Below are positions 10,586 through 22,754 of a stretch of DNA of 64,000 nt, one piece after another. The notes under the pieces are model-generated. The model saw only the letters and a program-made list of their open reading frames with translations. It had not been told where the DNA came from and did not search any database. The stretch's first letter is position 1, and the number at the start of each line of letters is the position of its first letter. Both the position numbers and the translations under genes were made by a program. The stretch is from NCBI RefSeq assembly GCF_963678635.1, contig NC_087064.1, positions 45,243,346-45,307,345 of the forward strand. Direction: 5' to 3'. The DNA comes from Symsagittifera roscoffensis. Lineage: Eukaryota; Xenacoelomorpha; Acoela; Convolutidae.

Positions 10586-12312
10586 GGGATGTTATGAGGG
10601 CAGGTTTTGTGAATGTGAAATGGTGGAATTTAAACAAATTAGGCTGTCAAAAAGGCAAAAATGGTAATAATTGGTGAAAATATTAAACAGTAAAAGGGTA
10701 GCATCTGAAAACAAACCGACTGAACATAAAGTTAGCTCGCTTGTTTATCACATCAACTAAAATTTGTTTAAAAGCAAACACGAGAGGGAAAAATTAATAA
10801 TGGTTAGCGAAAATAGGAAAGTTGAAGCTTTTTAAATTCAAAACACGCCAGTTGCACACAAAACCGAAGCAATTGAAGTTAAGTAAATTTAGTTTACTTG
10901 TTTTTGTTGTCTATTTACTGCGCAGGAAATTGATTCACTTTTACAATTAAAATAAGCGAAGGTAAGAAAAGTTTAGCCGTTGCCAAGAAATGGAAAAATG
11001 TGAGCAAGAAAGTCAGAAGCTCGAAATGAAGGGAAATTTAAGATGATTTGGCGCGTGAATGCTTAATTGGGTGAATAGATATTTTTAATGGTATGGAAAG
11101 ATGGTGGTAAGTTAATAAGGTTTATTGGACACTATGTGCAATGGGCATAATACTCAGAATATATAAATAGCTGTAACTGGCAAATAAACCACCTCAAACA
11201 GTACCTTAGAAAATTGGATTGGATTAAAAATAAAAAACAAAGTGTTGAAGAAAACTGCGTATTCTAGCAGTATCACACAAAACAGTAACACAGGAAAAAA
11301 CGAAAACCGAAAATAAAAAAAATAATTTTTTCTTACTTCAAAAAATTAAAAATTAAAAAAACTGTTTTTTTTTTTGTAGTTAGTCTGGTACATTAACCTA
11401 TCGATACATTGCGTGCTCAATTGTGCACCGCTTTCTTGTTCTCAAATGAGGAAGTAACTCTATGCCTACGCGTCTATGCTTAGTTATCGGAGTAGTACTG
11501 CCTCTTCAAATAAGGAAGAGAGAAACGAGAAATTAAAAATTTATGCTAAGCTTCAAAGCCCTGCTTCATTTTTGCAATGTGGGTTTTCTTTAGTAACTGG
11601 GTTGCACAGGGTAATTGGACAGCAAAAAGCAATTACGATTTTCAGATCCATACCAACTGAAAAAAGTTGAAGCCTCGTCAAGTGATTACGGAATCAACTG
11701 ACCTTATCAAAGCGAAGACATGTTAAAATTCAAGCAAAGTTCAGTTTTATAAACCTCTGTTGTGTTCCAAAACATTCTGCTGTTTAGTTGGTATCTATTT
11801 ATTGCTAGATAATTTTCAAATTTTGAAATAAAGCCAGAATTTGAAGATTAAAAACGGTTTTTGGCGTTGCCAATTTCAAAGCATGACACTTTTTGAAGTG
11901 GATAAATCGAGAGCTAAGTATGTCCGTTCCAATTGGAAATTTGCTTGAAATAATATAGTGTATATTTTTGACTCAAATTGAATTATCTGTTCGCTCTGTG
12001 GGTGCGTATTGATAAACATCGGAAACTAGTGTCAAGAACTGTCTTGCCTGTTGACAAGAGTGTTTTGGTAAGAAACCCGCTAATTAGATCCGGCGGCCTA
12101 ACAAAAATCAAATGTGTTTAAGGTACCTTAAGCCCAATTCTGAACTTAATTTAAATGCGTGAACTAGATCACAATTATTGGTCAAATATGAACTCTAAAA
12201 ATGGGTTTGCAGTAAAATTATGTATCATTTAGATCACTCACGCACATTGTATAGGCCCGCGAAGGGGGCGGGGAGCGGATGTTTGCATTTTTCAATTCTG
12301 GTTGCCTTTGGT
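10586..12312. other. AT-rich DNA upstream of the LTR element, nothing recognised
   Basis: 1.7 kb of AT-rich sequence with A and T runs. A short GC-rich patch lies near 12,255-12,285 (GGGGGCGGGGAGCGG). No gene or named repeat seen. Confidence 0.4.
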
Positions 12313-12317
12313 ACTAT

Positions 12318-12575
12318 TGTCATCCGGCATGGATCGACAAATCTAGATCCATATATATACATGTTATTTATGCTACGCGATTTATGTTATAATCATACAT
12401 TCGTCCGGTTGGTCGACCTTGAGAGACCTTCTCTCGAATGATGACCGAATGAACGGTCAGACCAAAATAAACGTTGGTTAAAGTCAGTTGTTTTTTATCT
12501 CGCTGCGTATTAGAATATCAGTTTATCGATCCATTCGGATTCCAGAATTAGAAGATCGTACGTTGAGGTATGACT
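12318..12575 (+). repeat. 5' LTR
   Basis: About 258 bp, starting TGTCATCCGGCATGG and ending TATGAC(T), with the last base differing from the A of the 3' LTR. It differs from the 3' LTR (21,466-21,720) at roughly a dozen sites plus small indels. A TATATATA stretch sits near 12,350 and AATAAA near 12,465, plausible promoter and polyadenylation signals. TGTCAT and ATGACA form the short inverted ends. Confidence 0.9.
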
Positions 12576-12593
12576 TGGCGCAGTCGGCAGGAT
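12576..12593 (+). other. primer-binding site
   Basis: TGGCGCAGTCGGCAGGAT begins immediately after the 5' LTR. It starts with TGG, complementary to a tRNA CCA 3' end, and its place is that of the minus-strand primer site. I do not assign the tRNA with confidence. Confidence 0.8.
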
Positions 12594-12653
12594 ACTCCAA
12601 AAACCCACGTTCTGGGAGAAGGCATCTGTTGAACCACCGCTAGAGTGGTCTAA

Positions 12654-13640
12654 GTGGGCAGCAATTTGGAAATGGCTGTATTCGCAAAGGATGGAATAGA
12701 AGTGCCAAATCTACTGAGAGCCAGACCACCGCTAGTCGAACCGTCAGAGCCAGTATACGAAATTGAAATCACGGGAGAAACAGAGGCACAAAAGAAGAAC
12801 AGAGAGTTCAGAAACGAAGAGTTGGTTGGTAGAACCACGTCATAAGAGCTCGGGAGAAAGGAGTACTTTGCAATTCATTTATATGGGACGAAGCCGACGC
12901 GAAAGTGCGCAGCTACCTTTTTTTATGTTTAGGACCGGAAGGAAAAAGACAGATACAACAGAAAAGACCTAACTTGGAATTACATAACGTCACCACACAA
13001 GAACTGATGACAACACTCGAGGATTTTTTCGTGACAACTAGGATAATCGCCTTTAAAAGATATAATTTCATCTGCAGGAAACATAAGAAAACAGAAAGTG
13101 TAGAACAATTTCACGCGGATCTAGTCGAATTAGCGTCACGAGCAGACTGCGGCGACCGAGAAGACGAATAGGTGAGAGACATGTTCACAGCACACATGAA
13201 CAATGACAAGATCGCAGAAGAACTGTGAGCACAAACAAGGAGTCGACATGATGCGTACGAGTACGCATTACGTCGAGAAAAAGGAACTGAACACAGTCGT
13301 ACAATGAAAATAAACCCTTTCGGAGGACATAACATTACACCAAAACAAGAACAGGTCAACTACATAAACACGCGGGGCCGCTATAACTACTCTAATAAAT
13401 CAAACACACAAAGAGGTTGAGTCGCTCGGGGGCGACCTTTCTCACGTGGATCACAAAACGCAAGAGGACAACAAAGAAATACAAACATAAACAGTCAAAA
13501 ACAGTGTTATAAACGCCAAAACCACTTACAGTCCTGCAAGGCCAAAAATAGGTTTGCTCAAAATGCAACAAGAGGGGTCATTTCGCTAAAGGATGCCGGT
13601 CCAGACACATAAAATACTTAGAGGACAGACAAGAAGATCA
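12654..13640 (+). pseudogene. gag remnant (capsid and zinc knuckles)
   Basis: The capsid-like part is clearest at 12,905-13,171, ending SVEQFHADLVELASRADC, a typical retrotransposon gag helix, and continues past a TAG at 13,169-13,171 and a TGA near 13,227. A complete C-x2-C-x4-H-x4-C knuckle is encoded at 13,555-13,596 (CSKCNKRGHFAKGC). A degenerate first knuckle starts at 13,505 (second Cys replaced by Arg) in a different frame, so a frameshift separates them. The N-terminal part (12,654-12,900) is broken across frames. Its normal role would be to package element RNA into particles. Confidence 0.8.
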
Positions 13641-13829
13641 ACAGGAGGAGCTGGAGAGAGAAAGTCTAGAAACTGAAAACGACCAAGTGGCCTTCGCTGA
13701 ATTTACTTCAAGCAATGGTTGGGACGATTATCAAATAGACAAATTTTCGGTTATGGCAATCACAGTGTCGTTTGAAATTAAAAACACAAATACACACTAG
13801 CTGAAGAAGACTTAAACGGACACATCGTT

Positions 13830-14317
13830 AAATTAAAGACAAATACAGAGCAATTATACGCTATAGCCGATTCGGGAAGCCCGATGTCGTTCCTGAACGA
13901 AAAAAACCGCACTGCGCATTCAAGAATACGACTAAAAGCCACTATTCAAAACCATTCCAACAGGAGACATCGCACGGAACATAGCTTGTAACAATGGCGA
14001 AACGATCATTCCGAAGGGATGGTTGATAATAACTATCAAGTCAGGAGGCTGGAAAATACAATCAGCTCCATTTATTGTGGTAGATGATAAAGAATGGAAA
14101 TATTAAAGGACGCAATATCTTACCGCAATTAGGCATCAAGCTAATTCAAGAGCAGCACAAACAAATTGTACATATTATCCGAGAACAAGAAGAGGCCGGT
14201 CCAGAAATTCAACAATGGGTCAAAGACATTTTTCAACAACTATGCGTACGTATCGGAAAATCAAAAAATCACACGATGAGGACACATTTCGTTAAAGAGT
14301 TCGTACCAAATCAATAA
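13830..14317 (+). pseudogene. retropepsin-like aspartic protease remnant
   Basis: The catalytic D-S-G triplet is encoded at 13,869-13,877 (context AIADSGSPMSF). A later GRNILPQLGIKL block (about 14,105-14,140) matches the C-terminal part of retropepsins. A TAA near 14,104 and frame changes break it. The normal role is cutting the Gag-Pol polyprotein. Confidence 0.75.
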
Positions 14318-15200
14318 AAAGGTCGACGCACCCCAATACATCTCCAAGAACGTGTGGAAAGGGAACTAAACAAACTAATCGAACAGAAACACATTATCAA
14401 ATTAGACAAATGTTCAGACCGACAATTTATCAGTCCAATTGTCATAACAGTAAAAAAAGGATCGGACAGTCAAACTCGCGTTGGATTCAAAGAAAATAAA
14501 TAAAATTATTCACAAAAACAAATATCAAATGCGTAACACCATTTTTTTTGCTGGATAACATTGCCCAAGTCGTTAAATCAGACAAAACAAAACAGACGTT
14601 GTTTTCGAAACTTGATCTTCGTTACGCATACTCTCAAACCCCGTTGGATAAGTCAACGCGCGATCAATGCAACTCTAGTTTAATCGGTGGCAACGCGACG
14701 GTAACGTATCAATTCCAGACAGGTTTTTACGGCCTTAAGGATATGCCAGCCAAATTCCGAAAAGCAATTGACCTAACAATAACAAACTGCACGAACACGT
14801 ACGCATACTTAGACGAAATACTGATACTCACTAAAGGGTCCACAGAATTGCATCAACAGAATCTAAAAGCCGTTTTGGAAAGAATAGACGAAGAAAACCT
14901 TGCAATATCACTTGAGAAATGTAAGTTCCTTTGTAAGCAGATTGAGTGGTTAGGGTTTAACATCACTAGCGAAGGAACAACACCGCTCATAAAGAAAACC
15001 GAGGCAATAGAAGAACTCTCAGCACCAAAAACATTTAAACAATCAAAAAATTTTATGGGGTCAATACACCACCTCACGCGATATATACCAAATTTAGCAC
15101 AAGCAGTCGTCGCTCTACGACCACTACTAAAAACACAGAAAAGGGAAAACCAATTGACTGGTCAACAGAACACAACAAAGTTTTTTAAAATATATTAAAA
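14318..15200 (+). pseudogene. reverse transcriptase remnant
   Basis: 14,330-14,500 holds the N-terminal fingers (IHLQERVERELNKLIEQKHI), interrupted by a TAA near 14,502. The frame from 14,548 carries FSKLDLRYAYSQ with the first catalytic Asp, FYGLKDMPAKFRKAID, and the active-site box reading YLDE instead of YLDD (Glu replaces the third catalytic Asp, about 14,806-14,817). GFNITSEG and the thumb segment follow. The frame ends at 15,196-15,198, short of RNase H. Confidence 0.9.
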
Positions 15201-15662
15201 TTAGTAGCTGAAATAGCACAAAATAAACATATCGACCAACAATTAGAAACTCGCGACGCATCTAACACAGGGTTAGGGGCAGCATTAGAACAATATTCAC
15301 AAGAAAGTTGGACAGCCGTAGCTTATGCATCACGCTTCCTGAACTCCCTCGAGGAAAAATATTTGGTAAACGAACTAGAACTATTAGGGGTAGTTTGGGA
15401 AATTGAACATTTCAAAAACTATTTTTATGGAAAACATTTCACCGTCATTACAGACCATCAAGCTTTAGTCAGCGCTTTAAGTTCAAGTGAAAGATCAAAA
15501 ACAAGTCAAAACCGGCTCACACGGTGGATTGATTGCCTAATACCATTCCATTTTGATATCAAACACCTCGCGGGGAACAAAATGGAGCCAATAGACTATA
15601 TGTCCCGAAATCCAGTTGGATTGGCAATACCCCCAGCGAGTCTGATGAAGAATTTGTTGTAG
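15200..15662 (+). pseudogene. RNase H domain remnant
   Basis: Gypsy-type RNase H: ASNTGLGAALEQ near 15,260, AYASRFLNSLEEKY near 15,325, then NELELLGVVWEIEHFKNY, VITDHQALVSAL and the C-terminal RLTRWIDCLIPFHFDIKHL. The start is frame-broken from the preceding domain. In the first block the expected catalytic Asp region is altered (SRR-like sequence at about 15,250). Confidence 0.85.
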
Positions 15663-16567
15663 CATCAATTAATGCATTCATGAATAATCTCAAATTGATT
15701 GACAACGTCATTCTAAATAATCTGGCCAATCAAAACAAAGCACCGTATGAGCTGATCAAAAAACGCGCGAAAATCAAAGGGTTATTAGATTCTAACCTAA
15801 ACACTCAATTAACAACTAAACATTCCAAACTTTCCGCACGCGGTCAATTGCGAACTCACAATCAATTTAAGTTTCACTCAAAATTTGCCAACAAGCAGTC
15901 AGCTCTTTCTCATCCAGCAAATTCAAAAATAAACAGTCCGACCATAAAACAGTCAATTTCATCCACCAATACACAATGAGCAGAAGAACAGAGACACGAG
16001 GATTCAAAGGAGGCTTCATTCCGGCGGAATGAAGGAGCACGGATTCCAAAGGACGGACCAGTGAGTCGTCCACAGAGTGGCAGGGATCATCAGACAGGGA
16101 GGAAAGTCTATCAGATCCACGATAGCACAAAAGGCCACCCGCAAAAGGGAAAAAGGTGATTCCAAGCTCGGCTCAAAACTCACCAAACGAGGATACGGCC
16201 AAGATACAAGACGCAAGAGAGGTGATTGTACAAAAGAAGGAAGGCAGAAGAAACCAGGAATAAATCAACTTTCCCCAAAAAGTTTTTCAGTGACAAACAT
16301 ACATTACAAACCAGCACAACGGATCACAAGAAGAACACGGACAACTCAGAAACGAGATCAAGCCAGACAGAAAATGAAACAACTTCAACAGCCACACAAA
16401 CGAAATCCTCTGGGGAACAACAGAAAAGCGATGACGAAATCTGGGTGAGCCGCGTGGACCCAACTAGGACGATACAAGAGGAGAGGAGACACAACGAGGC
16501 ACCTCCAACGATGACGAAAAATACACTGCCAGAGGCCAGCTACGAATTAGTTACAGAGGGACTGGTC
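15663..16567 (+). pseudogene. pol linker before integrase
   Basis: A polar Lys/Thr/Asn-rich spacer between RNase H and the integrase zinc domain, readable in pieces (15,680-15,979 and the first ~110 codons of the frame from 16,226). No catalytic motif. Confidence 0.6.
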
Positions 16568-17642
16568 GCAACACTGGTAAAGGCCACAAACACGACCGAA
16601 GCAGAAGAAGACACGCCCCTCTTCAGGAAAAAACTCCAACGAGTATTGGGAGTACGCTTCAACGCCGCTGCCACAAAAAAGGACCGAAATTTTTGCCCAC
16701 TCATAAATTTTGTTAAAACGAGGGACTGGGAGGCTATTAAAGCGTCATATGTACAATATTGGCACAACATCCGAAACAAGCAGCATGTTCGGGAGGATTG
16801 CTTACTCACAGATGAGAGAATTATTTTACCAACACAATTGAGACAAACAATCTTGGACAGCATCCACCTCACACACCCGGGATCAAGAGCAATGCTGCAT
16901 TTGTGCCAACACGTCTGGTTCCCTCACATCCACAGAACCATCGTCCATTGGGCACAAAACTGCAAACATTGTACTGAACAAGGTAGAAATTTAAAACTTA
17001 TTATAGGGACAAAACATTCATTCCTAATGGAACCAGTAGTCGAACCTAATGAAGAAGTTCAATTAGACTTCGCAGGACCTCTACCCGATGAATTAAATAG
17101 GGATGCATACATATTGGTTGCAATGGATAAATGGTCACAATTTCCTACCGCAAAAGTGGTTGCCAACACAACAGCAGACATCGCCATTAAGTTTATGCAG
17201 AGGTATATTTCTAAGAATGGGGTCCCTCGAAGACTAAGATGCGATCAGGCGCAAACACTTAGAGCAAAGAAATTTCAGTTTTTTTTTGCAACAGTAATAA
17301 CATAAAAATAGTTTTTAAGCCGATAGACGATCATAGGGCTATAGGAGTAGTTGAAAGAATGATTCAAACACTAAAACGCAGGTTGGCGGTGATGAGGATT
17401 GATAAAACAAACCAGTGTACCGGTTAGCATCCGATGTAGCAGACATTTTAAAATAATAAGAATCACACCACACGGCGTCACAAAAATCTCACCGTTTGAG
17501 GCACACATGGGCCGAAAACCGAACAACTCTCTGTCAAATATTGCAACAAGCAGTTCACCAAATAACTTAAATTGGGGAAAACGCCAAATATGCATGTTTA
17601 GACAGAAAGAACCTCACAAAGCAGCCATTACCCGCAAAGATC
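16568..17642 (+). pseudogene. integrase, copy A (zinc and catalytic domains)
   Basis: The zinc domain has HPGSR..., HIHRTIVHWAQNCKHC, i.e. His-His-Cys-Cys. The catalytic core has QLDFAGPLPDE (first Asp) and RCDQAQTLR (second Asp). The frame stops at 17,303-17,305 after a T-rich stretch. The third catalytic residue lies in another frame (VVERMIQTLKRRL, about 17,350-17,390), and SPFEAHMGRKPN at 17,490-17,525 follows. The same lesions recur in copy B. Confidence 0.9.
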
Positions 17643-18864
17643 ATGCATGATCTACAAAGATGGTCGGAGGACGAAGTTTCAATCAAAGAAAAAGGGAAAA
17701 CGAGCCCACAAATGCCAAAGAGGTTACAAAAATCAAATTCTACACCAAAACAAAAAACAGGTGTAGGTCCTAAAGTTATAGAACTAGCCAAAGATAAGCT
17801 TAACTTAAGATATGAAATGGTACAAAGAACTATAGATGCACATACTAAGAAACGTATAGAGCAGGTGGGACGAAAGACCATTAGAATTGCAACGAAAGTC
17901 AAAAAACCAAAAACATTTGAACAAAGATATAAAACGGTTGACGGAAAACTTCTAACATACTTTCCACACACCGCATGGGTATATACATTCGGCGAAGAAC
18001 CAATATTATTAAGGAACAGTGGAGCAGCATTTGTACCTAATCCCCTAATTTACGGGCCATGTAGACAATTCCGACTTAGTGATTATGTCAGGTATAAATC
18101 CGCACGGAGATCTGGACCATGCCTACGTTTTTTAGACATAGAGAATCCCAACGCGCCACAACACGCAATAGGACGAGAACACGGGCTTGCCAGTGAAACA
18201 GGCAAAAGAACAGGGGGACGACCAACACAGAAACTCCAAACAGCAAGAGGGTTGAGTTTACAAACATACGATATATTGGAAAAGAAGACAGTAAACAACG
18301 AACCTGAGAAAACCGAATCGAGCCATTCAGACAATGGCCGATCTACAACATCTTCAGAAGATGTAGCCCCTTCTCCAAAACGACAGAACCAGAAAAGCGC
18401 ACCACCCACAGCACTGGCACCCCAAAAAAAAATCGACAAGAAACCGCCAATCGGCGTTCACAAATGCATTCGGAAATGACGTGCCAACAAACACGATAAA
18501 CGAACAAATCGAAAACAACGAGGGACAAAAAGAATTTCGTTTTGAAATAGTCTCGCCGCCTGATAAGCCGAAATCTGAATATCCAAGTTTGAAGTCACTA
18601 ATACAAGAGATGGGCTTCAAGGACAAGACCTCACAGTACCAAGCTTGTATCAAGTTCACTGAGGCCATCAGCCCAAAACACAGTGCCAGACAGACAGAAG
18701 TGATGGACCTGACGTCCCCAACAGAGTACGAAAATGTAGAAAACCACAACGACATCCCATTTGTTAAGAACATCGACATACAGAAAACAGGGGACACAGA
18801 AATGCAAGAAGACGAAGAACATAACAAATTAGAAGAGGAAATACCAAAAGACGGAAATAATTGA
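17643..18864 (+). pseudogene. integrase C-terminal extension, copy A
   Basis: A 278-codon frame (17,643-18,479) plus a 127-codon frame (18,481-18,864) in a different phase. The first continues the integrase after SPFEAHMGRKP and is Lys/Arg-rich, with RYKSARRSGPCLRFLD near its middle; the second is acidic and Lys-rich without a known domain. They read as the disordered tail of Pol, or a small extra ORF in front of the polypurine tract. Function unknown. Confidence 0.65.
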
Positions 18865-18994
18865 AGGAAAAGAAAAACTCTCAAAGTCCCACGGGGACTA
18901 AAAACTCAAAAAAAAACTGGAAAGGTCTCACGGGGACCCTAGAACTCAATTTATATTTATAGTCAGTGAAAATAAAATTTTTGTCGATGGGGAA

Positions 18995-19038
18995 TGTCAT
19001 CCGGCATGGATCGACAAATCTAGATACATATATATACA
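18995..19038 (+). repeat. truncated internal LTR fragment (first 44 bp)
   Basis: TGTCATCCGGCATGG onward, breaking off at TATATACA, preceded by its own polypurine-like GATGGGGAA. It carries the GATAC variant of the 3' LTR, not GATCC of the 5' LTR, so it derives from the 3' LTR. Confidence 0.9.
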
Positions 19039-20113
19039 GCAACACTGGTAAAGGCCACAAACACGACCGAAGCAGAAGAGGACACGCCCCTCTTCAGGAA
19101 AAAACTCCAACGAGTATTGGGAGTACGCTTCAACGCCGCTGCCACAAAAAAGGACCGAAATTTTCGCCCACTCATAAATTTTGTTAAAACGAGGGACTGG
19201 GAGGCTATTAAAGCGTCATATGTACAATATTGGCACAACATCCGAAACAAGCAGCATGTTCGGGAGGATTGCTTACTCACAGATGAGAGAATTATTTTAC
19301 CAACACAATTGAGACAAACAATCTTGGACAGCATCCACCTCACACACCCGGGATCAAGAGCAATGCTGCATTTGTGCCAACACGTCTGGTTCCCTCACAT
19401 CCACAGAACCATCGTCCATTGGGCACAAAACTGCAAACATTGTACTGAACAAGGTAGAAATTTAAAACTTATTATAGGGACAAAACATTCATTCCTAATG
19501 GAACCAGTAGTCGAACCTAATGAAGAAGTTCAATTAGACTTCGCAGGACCTCTACCCGATGAATTAAATAGGGATGCATACATATTGGTTGCAATGGATA
19601 AATGGTCACAATTTCCTACCGCAAAAGTGGTTGCCAACACAACAGCAGACATCGCCATTAAGTTTATGCAGAGGTATATTTCTAAGAATGGGGTCCCTCG
19701 AAGACTAAGATGCGATCAGGCGCAAACACTTAGAGCAAAGAAATTTCAGTTTTTTTTTGCAACAGTAATAACATAAAAATAGTTTTTAAGCCGATAGACG
19801 ATCATAGGGCTATAGGAGTAGTTGAAAGAATGATTCAAACACTAAAACGCAGGTTGGCGGTGATGAGGATTGATAAAACAAACCAGTGTACCGGTTAGCA
19901 TCCGATGTAGCAGACATTTTAAAATAATAAGAATCACACCACACGGCGTCACAAAAATCTCACCGTTTGAGGCACACATGGGCCGAAAACCGAACAACTC
20001 TCTGTCAAATATTGCAACAAGCAGTTCACCAAATAACTTAAATTGGGGAAAACGCCAAACATGCATGTTTAGACAGAAAGAACCTCACAAAGCCGCCATT
20101 ACCCGCAAAGATC
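19039..20113 (+). pseudogene. integrase, copy B
   Basis: Readable from 19,117 to 19,776 with the same His-His-Cys-Cys and first two Asp motifs as copy A, and the same premature end. It has no promoter or upstream gag-pol of its own, being joined behind an LTR fragment. Confidence 0.9.
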
Positions 20114-21335
20114 ATGCATGATCTACAAAGATGGTCGGAGGACGAAGTTTCAATCAAAGAAAAAGGGAAAACGAGCCCACAAATGCCAAAGAGGTTACAA
20201 AAATCAAATTCTACACCAAAACAAAAAACAGGTGTAGGTCCTAAAGTTATAGAACTAGCCAAAGATAAGCTTAACTTAAGATATGAAATGGTACAAAGAA
20301 CTATAGATGCACATACTAAGAAACGTATAGAGCAGGTGGGACGAAAGACCATTAGAATTGCAACGAAAGTCAAAAAACCAAAAACATTTGAACAAAGATA
20401 TAAAACGGTTGACGGAAAACTTCTAACATACTTTCCACACACCGCATGGGTATATACATTCGGCGAAGAACCAATATTATTAAGGAACAGTGGAGCAGCA
20501 TTTGTACCTAATCCCCTAATTTACGGGCCATGTAGACAATTCCGACTTAGTGATTATGTCAGGTATAAATCCGCACGGAGATCTGGACCATGCCTACGTT
20601 TTTTAGACATAGAGAATCCCAACGCGCCACAACACGCAATAGGACGAGAACACGGGCTTGCCAGTGAAACAGGCAAAAGAACAGGGGGACGACCAACACA
20701 GAAACTCCAAACAGCAAGAGGGTTGAGTTTACAAACATACGATATATTGGAAAAGAAGACAGTAAACAACGAACCTGAGAAAACCGAATCGAGCCATTCA
20801 GACAATGGCCGATCTACAACATCTTCAGAAGATGTAGCCCCTTCTCCAAAACGACAGAACCAGAAAAGCGCACCACCCACAGCACTGGCACCCCAAAAAA
20901 AAATCGACAAGAAACCGCCAATCGGCGTTCACAAATGCATTCGGAAATGACGTGCCAACAAACACGATAAACGAACAAATCGAAAACAACGAGGGACAAA
21001 AAGAATTTCGTTTTGAAATAGTCTCGCCGCCTGATAAGCCGAAATCTGAATATCCAAGTTTGAAGTCACTAATACAAGAGATGGGCTTCAAGGACAAGAC
21101 CTCACAGTACCAAGCTTGTATCAAGTTCACTGAGGCCATCAGCCCAAAACACAGTGCCAGACAGACAGAAGTGATGGACCTGACGTCCCCAACAGAGTAC
21201 GAAAATGTAGAAAACCACAACGACATCCCATTTGTTAAGAACATCGACATACAGAAAACAGGGGACACAGAAATGCAAGAAGACGAAGAACATAACAAAT
21301 TAGAAGAGGAAATACCAAAAGACGGAAATAATTGA
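20114..21335 (+). pseudogene. integrase C-terminal extension, copy B
   Basis: Frames 20,114-20,950 and 20,952-21,335, identical in protein to copy A. This copy lies next to the functional polypurine tract and 3' LTR. Confidence 0.65.
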
Positions 21336-21456
21336 AGGAAAAGAAAAACTCTCAAAGTCCCACGGGGACTAAAAACTCAAAAAAAAACTGGAAAGGTCTC
21401 ACGGGGACCCTAGAACTCAATTTATATTTATAGTCAGTGAAAATAAATATTTTGTC

Positions 21457-21465
21457 GATGGGGAA
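21457..21465 (+). other. polypurine tract
   Basis: GATGGGGAA directly in front of the 3' LTR, the plus-strand primer position. The same string precedes the internal LTR fragment at 18,995. Confidence 0.75.
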
Positions 21466-21720
21466 TGTCATCCGGCATGGATCGACAAATCTAGATACAT
21501 ATATATACAAGTTATTTATGCCACGCGTTTTATGTTATAATCATACATTCGGCCGGTTGGTCGACCTTGAGAGACCTTCTCTCGAATGATGACCGAATGA
21601 ACGGTCAGACCAAAATAAACATTTGTCAAGTCAGTTGTTTTATCTCGCTGCGTATTAGATTATCAGTTTATCGATCCAATCGGATTCCAGAATTAGAAGA
21701 TCATACGTTGAGGTATGACA
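21466..21720 (+). repeat. 3' LTR
   Basis: 255 bp, TGTCAT...ATGACA, followed by the target duplication ACTAT. Confidence 0.92.
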
Positions 21721-21725
21721 ACTAT

Positions 21726-22754
21726 GTTGCGACTGCTAATTTTTAAGAGCGCGTTTGGTGCCAGTTGCTAGTATATACTAATTTTGACAAATGCTCAAAA
21801 ACATCCTTTTCTGGCAAATTGCCCAAAGTGATTTCATTTTGCTGCAACATTTTTTTACGATGGATTGTTACGAAAAAATCCCGAGTGAAATGATGGACAA
21901 ATGTATCGACCGAACAAATAGACCGTTGTCCTATCTCGGCCATGTCAATCTAACCATGTCAATTTTCGACCCTGCTCAACTCTTATAGACTTCGGACAAT
22001 GTTCTACTAGTGTTGCAAACCCGCACTACTTTATTCCAATTTAACTTCATGCCAATTTTATTCCATTCTCCTTTTCGAATCGTGATTGTACTGAATTGGC
22101 CATTCTTCAAATTGTCATATTAAATTATAAGCGTTCATGATACTTCTCTATGTTTTTACCCAAAAACCTCAATGAAATTACTTGAGGCTAACAATTTTTC
22201 CCCTTTTCAAAATATTTGAGTGCTGTTGGATATTTGTCTGGAAAACTTTGAAAAGTAATTAAACAGCAGATTTTAATCAGTCTCGATACATTTTGGAGCC
22301 ATGTCATGTATGGACCCCACTCGACCTTTGTTTGAATCTGGTCTACTATTGTCGACTTCAATATCGACTTTCTTTCAACCGAAATATTTGGTTGATGTGT
22401 ATAAACATGATTCAAAAGCAAATATTTGGTGTACTTATTGGTTGCTACGAAATTTTTTTTTGCAATTTGGACACTTTTTGCAGATTGCATCTTTTTGGCT
22501 GATTAAGTTTAGAAAACTGCTTAGCGAAAAACTTTAAAATTGTTTTTGTTAGGGCTCCGGTCAAAAAAAAACAATGATAAAAATGTGAAGTTATGGAGAT
22601 ATGAATGTTTCAAATATTGCCAATTTGGTATGATGAAACTTCCAAATTATATTAACGCATAGGGTATGCGGCAAATTAATTCTGCTCAGAAATAATTTCA
22701 AATGAAACTGAGGCGAGCTTATTGAGCGAACTTTTGCCTTACTATCCGCGATTA
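21726..22754. other. AT-rich DNA with a small MITE fragment
   Basis: 21,740-21,790 resembles the hAT-like MITE interior (GCGC-TTTGGTGCC, AGTATATACTAA). The rest is AT-rich with no recognised gene. Confidence 0.4.

Larger units (their letters stand above)
16568..19038 (+). repeat. internal tandem duplication, copy A (2,471 bp)
   Basis: Runs from GCAACACTGG within pol to the 44th base of the 3' LTR (TATATACA at 19,038). It is repeated directly at 19,039-21,509. Differences I could find by eye: 16,609, 16,694, 17,590, 17,625 and two near 18,979, about 0.2%. Confidence 0.95.
19039..21509 (+). repeat. internal tandem duplication, copy B (2,471 bp)
   Basis: Second direct copy, including integrase (19,039-20,113), the C-terminal extension, the polypurine tract and the first bases of the true 3' LTR. 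It shares the integrase lesion after FFFATVIT with copy A. Confidence 0.95.
12318..21720 (+). mobile_element. Ty3/gypsy LTR retrotransposon, complete ends, defective
   Basis: A 9,403-bp element bounded by LTRs starting TGTCAT and ending (in the 3' LTR) ATGACA, flanked by the 5-bp duplication ACTAT (12,313-12,317 and 21,721-21,725). Order is gag, protease, reverse transcriptase, RNase H, integrase, i.e. gypsy order. No envelope-like gene is recognised. All genes carry stops or frameshifts. Removing an internal 2,471-bp tandem duplication leaves 6,932 bp, a usual size for the group. LTR divergence of roughly 4-5% shows it is not a recent insertion. Confidence 0.95.

Noticed and set aside
17643-18864. 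Envelope-like gene of an errantivirus
   Set aside because: No signal peptide, membrane segment or cleavage site; the sequence continues the integrase and is Lys/Arg-rich.
18083-21355. Several minus-strand frames of 60-176 codons opposite the integrase extension
   Set aside because: Shadows of the plus-strand Pol tail; Cys/Phe/Ser-rich composition typical of antisense to Lys/Glu/Thr-rich coding.
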